Assembly: GCA_949361645.1 (NCBI GenBank)
Contig: OX442416.1
Location: forward strand, 17,798,993 to 17,862,992
DNA: 64,000 bases
Source of the DNA: Spongilla lacustris
Lineage: Eukaryota; Porifera; Demospongiae; Spongillida; Spongillidae
Reading direction: 5' to 3'
Shown here: piece by piece, positions 22,101 to 30,180 of the stretch
How the letters are laid out: each line of letters begins with the position of its first letter
Position numbering within the stretch: position 1 is the stretch's first letter
Translations under genes and position numbers: made by a program
Notes under the pieces: model-generated
Database searches by the model: none
What the model was told of the DNA's origin: nothing
The model's input: the letters and a program-made list of their open reading frames with translations, nothing else

Positions 22101-23395
22101 ATAAGGTCACTGGGAATAAGCTGTTTGGAGTCACTGTTGAGCCTGACCCTGCCCCTGGTTTCAAAGATGTTGAGGTCAAGGTAGAAGACTGCGAACTCTC
22201 TCAGAATGGCTGGGGTGGAGTCCAATTCGGTGGGCGAACGTGTGGTGTCATCTCTGGCTGCCACATAGAAAAGAACAACCAGTGTGGCATCATGGTGGGC
22301 ATGGGTGTAGAGAAGTTGAGCATTGCAGGTAATCAAATCCAAGGCAACTACTCATTGCAAGATACTGGCATCGTGATGCTTGGCAGGGCAAAAGTGGCAA
22401 ACAATAACAAGTTCAGCAACAATCGCACTAATCTTAAAAAAGCAAAAGAGTTTGCTGACTCTATCAAGTTGAATGAACACCATCAAAAAATGCACGCACG
22501 TCAGAGGAGCCATGAGAATTTAATGCCCAAACAGATGGCTCCTCACCTGTTTGGACGACTTCGGTGCGTCAAGTGTGGTGCTGAAGGCGGGCCTCGCAAG
22601 AAGATGGTGCCTTGTGTCAAATGCAATGAAGTGGTGTACTGTTCCATGCAGTGCCTCAAAGCAGATGCCGATCACCATCAGAAGTCATGCCATCCAGTGC
22701 CATTCTACAACACTATTGATGGAGAGGCTATCACACTTGATGCTGTTGACCTGCAGTACATGCAAGCAGAGCGAGAGAATGCAGGCATGATGTGTGCCAA
22801 CTGTGATGCCATGGCAAACAAGAAGTGTGCTGCTTGCAAGCTTGTTGCCTACTGTTCTAAAGAATGCCAGAAAAAGCATTGGTCTGTCCACAAGACTGTA
22901 TGTACGAGTGCACCCATGGAATCTATGCAGAAGGCAGTATCCCCGTCTTCATCTTTTGTGTCTGTGAAAGCCACCACTCAGCATCCATTGGAACCTAAGT
23001 GTAGAGGCACAAATGATAAATACATGTTCCTTAATACATATATGGATCCTCATGGCAATGTAGTGACTGTAGACCCTGTGAACGTGTTTCAGTTGTCGAG
23101 TGATGCAGTGCCAATGGTCATCAAGATACAAGGAAATGAGGATGGCCTCATCAAGAAAAATACCTTCCTTCAGTTTTATAATGAGGATCGGAGTGTGAGT
23201 GGGTGGATTCAAGCTTCTATGAATACCGCAGGGGAGTTTAAAGATGCTTACACACTCATATGTGACACAATCATGCAGTTTGGAGATCCAGGCCGGTTGG
23301 GTGGCAAGAAAGGTTATTTCTATGCGGTGGTTCAAAGGGACATGGTAGTGAAGGTGAATTGTGGGAACCTGGTTGCTGGAAACATTGAGTGGTGA
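16124..23395 (+). CDS. MYND-OAS-beta-helix multidomain protein, copy A
   Basis: A single open frame of 2,423 codons. In order: an atypical MYND finger (about 135-182, CSGCRLVKYCSKECQ); a DUF4470/DNAAF3-like module (about 230-520, AESGDLSDIVHTI and GMLLPLGALNAHHN); Sel1-like repeats (about 680-800); an OAS-type nucleotidyltransferase with GSYGKGTAVSGCADLDMV (949-966) and IDVVLASPN; an OAS1_C-like half (about 1045-1170, SYLLELIALAAVQ, MDPFDPTNNV); TPR-like helices (about 1210-1250, 1500-1625); a right-handed parallel beta-helix (about 1754-2102, pectin-lyase/FBXO11 style); two MYND fingers (2148-2189, 2224-2260); and an unrecognised C-terminal domain. D962, D964 and D1014 match the three metal-binding Asp of OAS enzymes, so 2'-5' oligoadenylate or related synthesis is plausible. 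The start is the first ATG, conserved in copy B. Activity is inferred, not shown. Confidence 0.85.
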   Translation: MAACVVSAQDDEVDDNCEQSTHESKIAAHLSVSEQNRKQLNKALNAAASLAEKEEVFRVYLDSIFDENSMCKFMHSSEGERQKWGASRKQDSVVLSALANKHGCMHIVVEHFQTQLDKMQPGSGLRMQPLDEIMCANSTPTIKNGVAVCEKRGTMVCSGCRLVKYCSKECQMKHWPAHKFDCKSRYAKMAWLECSEYDTTAEDANAEQMPQIVYRRFNSKAIQFPSSAASLPMPCSACLAESGDLSDIVHTILSVPDGYEGEVTLHLNHASPNVAFCNLLSLLAMGTLGELSCDMLIQLWYSVAMTEQQIQKISEMCTKLLKDSEEKVMKGPYCASLPKLPQVTLTIDLESKHWFKMVTENLTLQSPRHIEACMEDRRKHLLSPQGKRYAVDMLTALSSHQRVSWDIFAQLGMLLPLGALNAHHNVQNPFLFDVNHCWRPEGQLDPLQCWSRAEIIAAGEECRVPSNDIYGALFFLIRRKLSECIRKLSKQRFHVIVTCCEPNALVHRLQQSKTAMHYISGVDATQLQFKHSGDQELSSLSAGALKETIQGAGLPSEGCLVESDLVACAAPSNPGKNVSAADTTSPPTQQQPNEASDEWRRFIETRASLDPPDILAVCYLAQLGEMKWKEKGVEMLIPECLALYGWDQLCWFRSENALSALSHLQQAKDMKNANGLLFWGLAMDSAYRNATDACSEAWTCYYESACLGNHAAMFNVAHVLATRGDHKQAVGWWKKAGSHGPSLFELYSCYLNGHGCAQDVLKARKYLLQAADQGYGPACTTLSEWYCTGWENVLRKNAEKQAHWHKQATISSEENPLHICTHHLRNLLGTTNATPAWWESLRVMLELMERNSGGTKSEGAVSTNADNTFDALKFALVGAEKFMMEISLTPSNAGCRCDFGSTPPHHSFLLRAERLGLTSDERLQLQGIVQEITDVLASSRVIASVEVCGSYGKGTAVSGCADLDMVAVTVKCFESDMYLSLQHHAATLLKDNLKVELKYKPLAVTFTYKGVKIDVVLASPNIEPISQCYLPPRPRYFRRPSLSVQECAFLRTQPPLFGAVVRLLKKWRKSAENWPHCGKPRSYLLELIALAAVQKLDASQMTEETVCNGFVTSLELLLQVISGDLKLYWVDNYPEYSIEFENYDGPIVMDPFDPTNNVAGLIQIQDWHPLSHLAEQTLISVRDRKLMQRVIHITPTAEPSVFAISPRYRFSCFILRAEQFMRVGNLEEALDVLAAASKIDSSNIKLNYMWRECMTQLFSEAKQSPLTEEELLSKLKDAVVDTERVSRFGKEVKEMFARPAKAPNFVSKDIGACEEMGIPFSTYMHLRDEADGNSSEEEDNPQMLKLFPEPTEDVLYTLQITSTVWKSSFNDGSYRSWLVLRQLTDKMASKEQRDMYTRASLQSVMAHNALCVGKDVIGLDRMAASILATAQTVLDPKLLALALTAAKRVKREVSSETQVLLHCGLSLQDAASIVLVHLHLMMQAWAKAREALKPLMKPDDFQNRADICYFIGSSLHWTQDFEAAMLWYKRGITADPTFRMNLWALGSAMIHAKSTDEADPEKKSHIMKTAEKHLWQYIKQGVPEDKKRCDAMYELVLVAMLSLNFQECHRRLEMAIEADIRRTQIYNEPSNTGAKKCLLVYGTKIEQVAKVTGSMQGADPEMNLFFDTLRKLRENPLLITVDYATQLKNVSSVGLHAMRNYYSQILATSFWSGDQSKSEFAANILKNLTEDSDGSVKREDDVSKEQGKKPKAMQQIVVDCEGDGDFLSLGEALRSDHVATGTVIIIKGGMYKEKIRLCVEHEHLTIQAESSKEKVIIQTYYGIQVVANNVTLSGFSVDRLSPKGHDGVNELDVDGHAIHVRAGTAVVLENCSATSATGAAICLGARVYSGEIEVTMVMCNARSSVGNAIICAGSHTQLQLKQCDASHSRNGLEVRMGATAFVQSSQFSCNKNSGLLVWQHASAKTVIGPDNVMQSNQGSGAMLAARGIVFHHNKVTGNKLFGVTVEPDPAPGFKDVEVKVEDCELSQNGWGGVQFGGRTCGVISGCHIEKNNQCGIMVGMGVEKLSIAGNQIQGNYSLQDTGIVMLGRAKVANNNKFSNNRTNLKKAKEFADSIKLNEHHQKMHARQRSHENLMPKQMAPHLFGRLRCVKCGAEGGPRKKMVPCVKCNEVVYCSMQCLKADADHHQKSCHPVPFYNTIDGEAITLDAVDLQYMQAERENAGMMCANCDAMANKKCAACKLVAYCSKECQKKHWSVHKTVCTSAPMESMQKAVSPSSSFVSVKATTQHPLEPKCRGTNDKYMFLNTYMDPHGNVVTVDPVNVFQLSSDAVPMVIKIQGNEDGLIKKNTFLQFYNEDRSVSGWIQASMNTAGEFKDAYTLICDTIMQFGDPGRLGGKKGYFYAVVQRDMVVKVNCGNLVAGNIEW

Positions 23396-24100
23396 GAGTT
23401 CAGGTGAGAAGACATTATAAGCATGGGTGTACTATTAGCAAACTGGTCCAACTAACGAAGGTGTGTGATTTACAGCTTATGTGCTTCCTACGTGTAAAGG
23501 TCGTGCATTCCAGAAGTGGCCCATACATTGAAGGACATCTTGCTTTTTTTTTTTCAAAATGAATCTGTCTGATTATGGCATGTGTTTTTCATCCATGTCA
23601 ACTTTAACACCCATTCCATGAGAAAAGCATACTTTGTAAGCTCTTTTTTTGGAATTTGCAAAAACGAAATTGTGTCTGAGATAAAACTTGAATCAGTGTT
23701 TATCAGTTAGTAGGATAAAGGTATGAATCTCTTTCTCTAACTACAGGTTTAGGGTTCAAGACCTGCATTCTTCCGAAGTTAATTGGTCAGGATTACCCAT
23801 ATCCAGAAATGTACATTGGAGGATATCCACAAAAAATTTCTAAATAGAATTCACTTTTTTTAATATAGCGGAATTTTTTTACCTTTGCACTGTACAATTT
23901 TTTTTATGCTTTGTGAAGGTAAAATCAGGATATGTTAATTAAATAATTTTTAATTCAGTAGTTGATGTAATTTTTATTTAGGGGGGGGGGTGGGTAAAAC
24001 TATTTGAATTAATAAATGTTTATGACCAATTTAAAATTAAGGTACATACTAGTCTAATATAATAAAGAAAAATACTGGAAGATTACAGAAAACTAAATAG
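23396..24100 (+). other. 3' flank of copy A, probable 3' UTR
   Basis: Non-coding but closely matched to 55378-56095 behind copy B. A conserved AATAAA at 24061-24066 (56051-56056 in copy B) is a candidate polyadenylation signal about 670 bases after the stop. Contains a G run near 23982. Confidence 0.45.
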
Positions 24101-24155
24101 CTACTAACCCTGACCATGCATGCACAAGCAGCCTACATGATACCTCCTTGTCTAC

Positions 24156-24475
24156 CTAATTAACACCTATCTGCCTATCAGAACTGACTATGCAGCGATG
24201 CATGCCATCATGGTGTTCAATGGGATGGTAGCATGCAGGGATCAGCTCTCTGTAGAAGGTGTACAAGTTACTTGCCATCGCACGTACCCTAAGAAGAGCA
24301 ATCGCAGACTGAGGGTTAGTTAGCCTGGTTGGCTTCATCCCGCTTTTTTTTTAATTTTTATGAAGGCAGTGCAGAAATCAGGGCTGTCAATGGGAGCACC
24401 AAGAATCTCAAAATCCAGTGTTGAGCAACGCAGGATCTCAGTCCAGAAGTCAACGCTTTTGGCGTAAAAACCCTA
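24156..24475 (-). mobile_element. RT element fragment in the copy A flank
   Basis: The minus strand reads STLDFEILGAPIDSP (near 24400), matching HFEILGAPIGDFLF of the RT at 62565, then NPQSAIALLRV (24300) matching DPHIAMLLLRQ. The same fragment lies at 57390-57720 in the copy B flank, so insertion predates the duplication. Confidence 0.65.
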
Positions 24476-24596
24476 GTCTCGTACCCAGACCCAGATGTAC
24501 GTAAAGATGATCATCGCTTACACAGTATGACATATGTGATGTCATACTGTAAGCGATGACCATCGTTACCTATATTTGGGTAAGGTACGAGACTAT
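24473..24596. mobile_element. Palindromic MITE, GTCTCGTACCC ends
   Basis: Starts TAGTCTCGTACCCAGACCCA and ends with an imperfect complement GGTACGAGACTA. The centre carries TCATCGCTTACA and TGTAAGCGATGA. The orthologous copy in the duplication is at 57738-57850. Confidence 0.65.
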
Positions 24597-24716
24597 AGAC
24601 CCCCTCCCCTCTCCCCCACACTAAAAATGTAATTGCAGATCGAGGCTGGGGAGCAACAGATCAAGAGCTCAGCCACTATATCTTCAACGACGACGTGGAC
24701 TGATTTTGAGGTGGTC

Positions 24717-24791
24717 TAGTACCTAGACCCTGATACCATGATGTAATCCATCTGCAGCTGTGGTAATCAGGGTCTGGGTATGAGACTAATT
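24717..24791. mobile_element. Short MITE, same terminal motif family
   Basis: The inverted ends TAGACCCTGAT and ATCAGGGTCTGGGTATGAGA enclose a short spacer. Also present in the copy B flank near 57970-58043 with better-conserved ends. Confidence 0.5.
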
Positions 24792-24977
24792 TTGAAACGA
24801 TTTCAATATTCTCCAAATCCGTCCCATCGATGAACTAGCGGTCTGGATACTTTGGAATTATAACTTACTTGGCACCATAAAAACACGACATACATTAAGG
24901 AACAATGATGTCACCTCAAGGAACAATGATGTCACCATACAAAACAGCCCCTCCCCTCCCCCACGTATATGTCTCAA

Positions 24978-25583
24978 CTACCCCGTGACGTCCTTCTTGA
25001 GGTAGTAGGAGCATGCCTGCTTGTGTGTCTTCCAATGGTCCATCTGGCAGGTGCTGTTGCAGTAGGCCACCCTCTTGCAGCCAGAGCACACCCTGATCCT
25101 CTCAGATATCTCCACGCGGCAGTTCTCGCACACCTTGAACTTGTCGCGAGTGGTCACCCGCTGCTGAGGTGGGGGGCAGGTCTGCATGGCGGGGAAAGGT
25201 TGGCCACCCTGGAGCTCTGATGAAAACAATGGTGGATCGAGCACTTGTGCCTCGGCCAAAGCTAGGTCACCCTGTGTGGGCACCCTTTGCCTGGTTACAT
25301 CAGGGGCCTGCTCCCCACCCGATGATACTCCTTCCCCACAGCACGGGACCATTCCTCCATCAGACAGGTTTGCCGTCACAGTGATCCCCACCTCGACTGA
25401 ACGTGGTGGGAGTGACTCCTCAGTAGAAGTAGACTGACCTTTGGCTACTTGGTTACTTGACTTAACCTCGAGCTGTATGGTTCCAGTCGCATGATGGATG
25501 CTCTGTCCGGCCCCAGTCACATTATCTCCGGCCCCAGGCACATGATCTCCAGCCTCAGTCACATGATCTCCAGCCCCAGTCAT
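24978..25583 (-). CDS. Small MYND zinc-finger protein
   Basis: 201 codons on the minus strand, convergent with copy A. The C terminus is a complete canonical MYND finger: ligands C152, C155, C166, C169, C175, C179, H187 and C191 (VCSGCKRVAYCNSTCQMDHW). The N terminus is low complexity with tandem GDHV-type units and shows no other domain. MYND fingers bind proline-rich partners; nothing here indicates the partner. Codons stay open upstream of the ATG to about 25620, so a 5' exon may exist. The duplicated copy at 58215-58734 is broken. Whether it is an independent gene or a stray exon is unsure. Confidence 0.65.
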   Translation of the reverse strand: MTGAGDHVTEAGDHVPGAGDNVTGAGQSIHHATGTIQLEVKSSNQVAKGQSTSTEESLPPRSVEVGITVTANLSDGGMVPCCGEGVSSGGEQAPDVTRQRVPTQGDLALAEAQVLDPPLFSSELQGGQPFPAMQTCPPPQQRVTTRDKFKVCENCRVEISERIRVCSGCKRVAYCNSTCQMDHWKTHKQACSYYLKKDVTG

Positions 25584-25675
25584 ATGGTGTCCAATTTGAG
25601 GTTGGTTAAGTGGATCACCTACTTATAGACAAGAGTAATAGGAACAGAGAACCATATTCACCACAAAACAAAAAG

Positions 25676-25775
25676 GAGGGATGAGGGGAGGGAGGGGATG
25701 GTGAATGGAGGGATGAGGGAAGGGAGGGGATGGTGATTGGAGGGAAGGGATTAGAGTTGGGAAAGGGGGAGAAGC
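25676..25775. repeat. Two-to-three-unit minisatellite
   Basis: About two and a half copies of a roughly 32-bp G-rich unit with GATGAGGGAAGGGAGGGGAT. The same locus in the copy B flank has about eight units. Confidence 0.7.
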
Positions 25776-26204
25776 GAAGGCACATGCATCTGGTGTGAAC
25801 TGAAGTGCTATCATGTACACTACACTACCTGCATTCTTTCTTCTCCTATTCTTCTTTGTACCCTCCTTTACTCCTTCCTTGTCACCCTCCTAAACCCCTC
25901 CACTGCTACCATCCTTGGCTCCCCCTCCACAGGCTATGGCGTCCCCTTCCACCCACCTCCAATCCCTAAAACTATTGTCAATTACTACAATCCAAAGAGG
26001 CTACAACGTGCGGAGCATAATTTAGCTTCTAGCGCTCGCTCGCATGCATTATTAGCAACAATCCAGAGTCAAATGGTTACGCGCGTATGATGGCGTATCT
26101 GTATCTGAAGTAGCGTAAGCCACGCCCCTTTTTGGCGCCCCTTGTGTGCAGTGTGCTTGGCCCCTCCTGGTAGAGGGCAGCTTGATTGCATCTTTGAATT
26201 GGCA

Positions 26205-26402
26205 GATGGTACAGTATGTTAAAGTGAGGTTTGGTAGGATCCTACAACTATGAACAGTCCTACATTTGCAAATAGACATCTTCATTTGCAAATTCAGGAC
26301 TGTGAGTTGTAGGATCCTACCAAATCTCACTTTAATCCTTGCTTTTTGCACCACCAATCCTACATACACTGTACCACCAATCACTTTCTCGATAGAGAAG
26401 TT
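26205..26402. mobile_element. Palindromic MITE, second copy
   Basis: Carries GGTTTGGTAGGATCCTACAA and its complement GTAGGATCCTACCAAAT, flanked by the same CAATCACTTTCTCGATAGAG arm as 4597-4892, but the left arm is shortened. A GTTTGGGTCTGGGTACGAGA MITE end follows at 26425-26445. Confidence 0.7.
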
Positions 26403-26639
26403 AGCGATAAATGCTTACGTACGTTTGGGTCTGGGTACGAGACTAAGAGAAATATAATATCGGGGATGAACGTTTGGGAACGAGGAGAAAGAGCTTTCGT
26501 ATATATGGATATGCGGTAAGATCAGTAAACTCCACCATAGATAATAGACTATGACTCCACAGCGCTGTGCCGTGTGGTCTTGTAGCACATGTACGGTGTT
26601 GCGGTGTTTACTGAAGACAATGATGGCCGGACGTAAGTT

Positions 26640-26935
26640 TTTCTTAGTGATAATAACATTCCATAGTAGACCGTATACATGTCACAATCAATTATCGCCG
26701 TATATTGGTACAATTATCACCAAAAATTCCATCACTAGCAACCGCAATCCGGATCGAGGGTGCGTCCAAACTAGCTATTACTTTTCAACCCTACCTTTCC
26801 TACGCCTCTGGTCAGGAGTCCTGTCAGACACGAATAACACTCAGTATGGCTCAAATCGTATTTCGTAGTTACTAAAGTCTAACTACCAAATTATGCATGT
26901 ATATATAGCTAGCGTCGAGACGTATAATTTGCTAA
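26640..26935 (+). pseudogene. Relic of the large gene's 5' region
   Basis: Matches 15870-16070 upstream of copy A (ATCGCCGTATATTGGTACAA, CTGTCAGACACGAATAACA, TATATAG), but the expected ATG and coding sequence do not follow in the same orientation. A third partial locus of the family. Confidence 0.6.
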
Positions 26936-26965
26936 AGCGGACAGTACCACAGAATCCTGGTTACG

Positions 26966-27222
26966 GGAAGCTTCCCACTTCTGACGCTCTCCTTCAGAAC
27001 ATTCGCCCATGTTCTCGTCGAAATGGCTGTCAAGATACACGCGAAACACTTCCTCCTTCTCTGCTAGAGACGCAGACGCTGCTGCATTCAGCGCCTTGTT
27101 CAGCTGCTTCCAATTCTGCTCCGAGACGATGCCCAGCTGTGCATCCAGACGCTAAGTATACAAAGGCTTCATGTCAATGTCACCTGCTGTGAGCTAAATA
27201 CCCTCATGCATTGACTCCAACA
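26966..27222. pseudogene. Scrambled fragments of the large gene
   Basis: 26966-27125 is the reverse complement of the 5' coding part (residues about 36-90), closest to copy B: GGGAAGCTTCCCACTTCTGA matches it exactly. A short inverted piece (GATGCCCAGCTGTGC) matches the complement of 17349-17362. 27158-27213 is a direct fragment matching 17596-17655. Order and orientation are mixed, so this is rearranged debris rather than a gene. Confidence 0.75.
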
Positions 27223-27424
27223 CTGCATGGAAGCTGGCACCACATTCCCCAGCACCACATTCCACACAAATTATCGCATAAACATCCCGTGCGGCTCGGA
27301 TCGCAATGAATATCATTTATTGATCTCATTTGAACGATGCGATGGTCTAGTAATCCGTCTTCTAACCTGAACCAAATAAGCGATATTCTAGTAATCCTGC
27401 GCTGCAATAGCATCTCCATAGGTC

Positions 27425-29175
27425 TGTGTCACATGTGTTATAGTCTTGACCCACCCCCTCTGAGGACCGTGGCTAGGTCCCACCTGTGAGAGTGACAAGT
27501 GCTACCTTGTGACCAAACAAAGCGATGTTCTGGGAATCCTGCACCACACTAGCATCACCTGAGGTCTGTGTCACACATCTGTGCATGTGCCATGGTTGTG
27601 ACCCGCCCCCTCTGAGGACCGTGGCTAGGTCCCACCTGTGAGAGTGACAAGTGCTACCTTGTGACCAAACTAAGCGATGTTCTGGGAATCCTGCACCACA
27701 CTAGCATCACCCGAGGTCTCTGTCACACATCTGTGCATGTGCCATGGTTGTGACCCGCCCCCTCTGAGGACCGTGGCTAGGTCCCACCTGTGAGAGTGAC
27801 AAGTGCTACCTTGTGACCAAATAAAGCGATGTTCTGGGAATCCTGCACCACACTAGCATCACCTGAGGTCTCTGTCACACATCTGTGCATGTGCCATGGT
27901 TGTGACCCGCCCACTCTGAGGACCGTGGCTAGGTCCCACCTGTGAGAGTGACAAGTGCTACCTTGTGACCAAACTAAGCGATGTTCTGGGAATCCTGCAC
28001 CACACTAGCATCACCAGAGGTCTCTGTCACACATCTGTGCATGTGCCATGGTTGTGACCTGCCCCCTCTGAGGACCGTGGCTAGGTCCCACCTGTGAGAG
28101 TGACAAGTGCTACCTTGTGACCAAACTAAGCGATGTTCTGGGAATCCTGCACCACAATGGCATCACCTGTGGTCTGTGTCACACATCTGTGCATGTGCCA
28201 TGGTTGTGACTTGTTCTCTCTGAGGACCGTGGCTAGGTCCCACCTGTGAGAGTGACAAGTGCTACCTTGTGACCAAACTAAGCGATGTTCTGGGAATCCT
28301 GCACCACAGTAGCATCACCAGAGGTCTGTGTCACACATCTGTGCATGTGCCATGGTTGTGACCCGCCCCCTCTGAGGACCGTGGCTAGGTCCCACCTGTG
28401 AGAGTGACAAGTGCTACCTTGTGACCAAACTAAGCAATGTTCTGGGAATCCTGCACTACAGTAGCATCACCTGAGGTCTCTGTCACACATCTGTGCATGT
28501 GCCATGATTGTGACCCGCCCCCTCTGAGGACCGTGGCTAGGTCCCACCTGTGAGAGTGACAAGTGCTACCTTGTGACCAAACTAAGTGATGTTCTGGGAA
28601 TCCTGCACCACACTAGCATCACCAGAGGTCTCTGTCACACATCTGTGCATGTGCCATGGTTGTGACCCGCCCCCTCTGAGGACCGTGGCTAGGTCCCACC
28701 TGTGAGAGTGACAAGTGCTACCTTGTGACCAAACAAAGCGATGTTCTGGGAATCCTGCACCACAATGGCATCTCCTGTGGTCTGTGTTACACATCTGTGC
28801 ATGTGCCATGGTTGTGACCCGCCCCCTCTGAGGACCGTGGCTAGGTCCCACCTGTGAGAGTGACAAGTGCTACCTTGTGACCAAACAAAGCGATGTTCTG
28901 GGAATCCTGCACCACACTAGCATCACCTGAGGTCTCTGTCACACATCTGTGCATGTGCCATGGTTGTGACGCGCCCCTTCTGAGGACCGTGGCTAGGTCC
29001 CACCTGTGAGAGTAACAAGTGCTACCTTGTGACCAAACTAAGCGATGTTCTGGGAATCCTGCACCACACTAGCATCACCTGAGGTCTGTGTCACACATCT
29101 GTGCATGTGCCATGGTTGTGACCCACCCCCTCTGAGGACCGTGGCTATGTTACACCTGTGAGAGTGATGACCCAG
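27425..29175. repeat. 152-bp satellite, about 11.5 units
   Basis: The marker TGAGGACCGTGGCTAGGTCC recurs at 27461 and then every 152 bases to 29133 (twelve times). Units differ by a few substitutions; the outermost ones are more diverged. Regular spacing without unique spacers excludes a CRISPR array. No supported coding frame. Confidence 0.95.
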
Positions 29176-29353
29176 GTAAGGGATGTTCTAGTAATCCTGT
29201 ACAGTACTTAGGCATGCCACTGGTGCAGTTGACTTGCAGAAAATAATAGTTCATAGGCTGTCATATGTTCTTCTTAGTATTGCTTCGTTATCACCTTAAG
29301 TTAAGTGATAGACTGCATGACCTGGTGTTGAGTGATGAGGTACTTGTACTTAC

Positions 29354-29524
29354 TGTGAAGGATCAATTGAGCCGCAGCCTGCGCGCCGCTCCTTCCTCCC
29401 GACTGCTAGATTTCCATCACCGCACCAGACCAAGGAATACGTGCACAATACACATTATATATAGCATTAAGGTCCGCATTAACGTCATTCTAGACCTGGA
29501 GGCTCCCGCTATTCAGTCTTTTCA
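29354..29524. repeat. 171-bp direct repeat, LTR-like (copy 1)
   Basis: Begins TGTGAAGGATCAATTGAG and ends CAGTCTTTTCA; an apparently identical sequence is at 30010-30180. TG...CA ends and equal length suit a short LTR. Near-identity suggests recent duplication. Confidence 0.65.
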
Positions 29525-30009
29525 TCCTTTGTCAGGGTGGTAGGTCGTGAACCCTGACACTTCCCACTTCTTCTCCTGCGACAAATATCATTTGTCGAAC
29601 GCTCACACCGGCCTACTGCTTCCGATATCATCGGAGACCTCCAGTCTATCACATTCCTTAGTCTATATTCTTTCTCCTGCGACAAACACCGCCGTTTGTC
29701 GATTGCGTATTCCTACCGCACATCGCGCCGCACAGTCACTCCGCCCGTTCCATGCATGATGGCAACCGAAGGTCTTCCCACGTTCGGGAACAGCTGCACC
29801 ATGCATCCTCAGGTTCTCCACTCTTGAGTATCGCTAGCCTTCTTTATCTAGCCGGCTACCCTCAGGTCTACCGCTTTTGGATACGCTGCATGCCAGCCTT
29901 CCTTCTTAGGTCCACCTCTATCAGTCCCATCACGACAGTGACTCACTCTTCTGGATCCATGGGTCTCCCTGCACAACTGTCAGGGATGGATCCCACCGCT
30001 GCCACCATA

Positions 30010-30180
30010 TGTGAAGGATCAATTGAGCCGCAGCCTGCGCGCCGCTCCTTCCTCCCGACTGCTAGATTTCCATCACCGCACCAGACCAAGGAATACGTGC
30101 ACAATACACATTATATATAGCATTAAGGTCCGCATTAACGTCATTCTAGACCTGGAGGCTCCCGCTATTCAGTCTTTTCA
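30010..30180. repeat. 171-bp direct repeat, LTR-like (copy 2)
   Basis: Second copy. Read on the minus strand it is followed by TATGGTGGCAGCGGTGGGAT, which could be a tRNA primer-binding site (begins TGG after two or three bases). The 485 bases between the copies hold no recognisable protein. Confidence 0.6.

Larger units (their letters stand above)
16110..26450 (+). repeat. Segmental duplication, unit A
   Basis: Contains copy A, its 3' flank, RT fragment, MITEs, the intact small MYND gene and the palindromic MITE. Same order and orientation as unit B. Confidence 0.85.

Noticed and set aside
27425..29175. Possible CRISPR array
   Set aside because: Whole 152-base units repeat without short repeats and unique spacers, in eukaryotic DNA.
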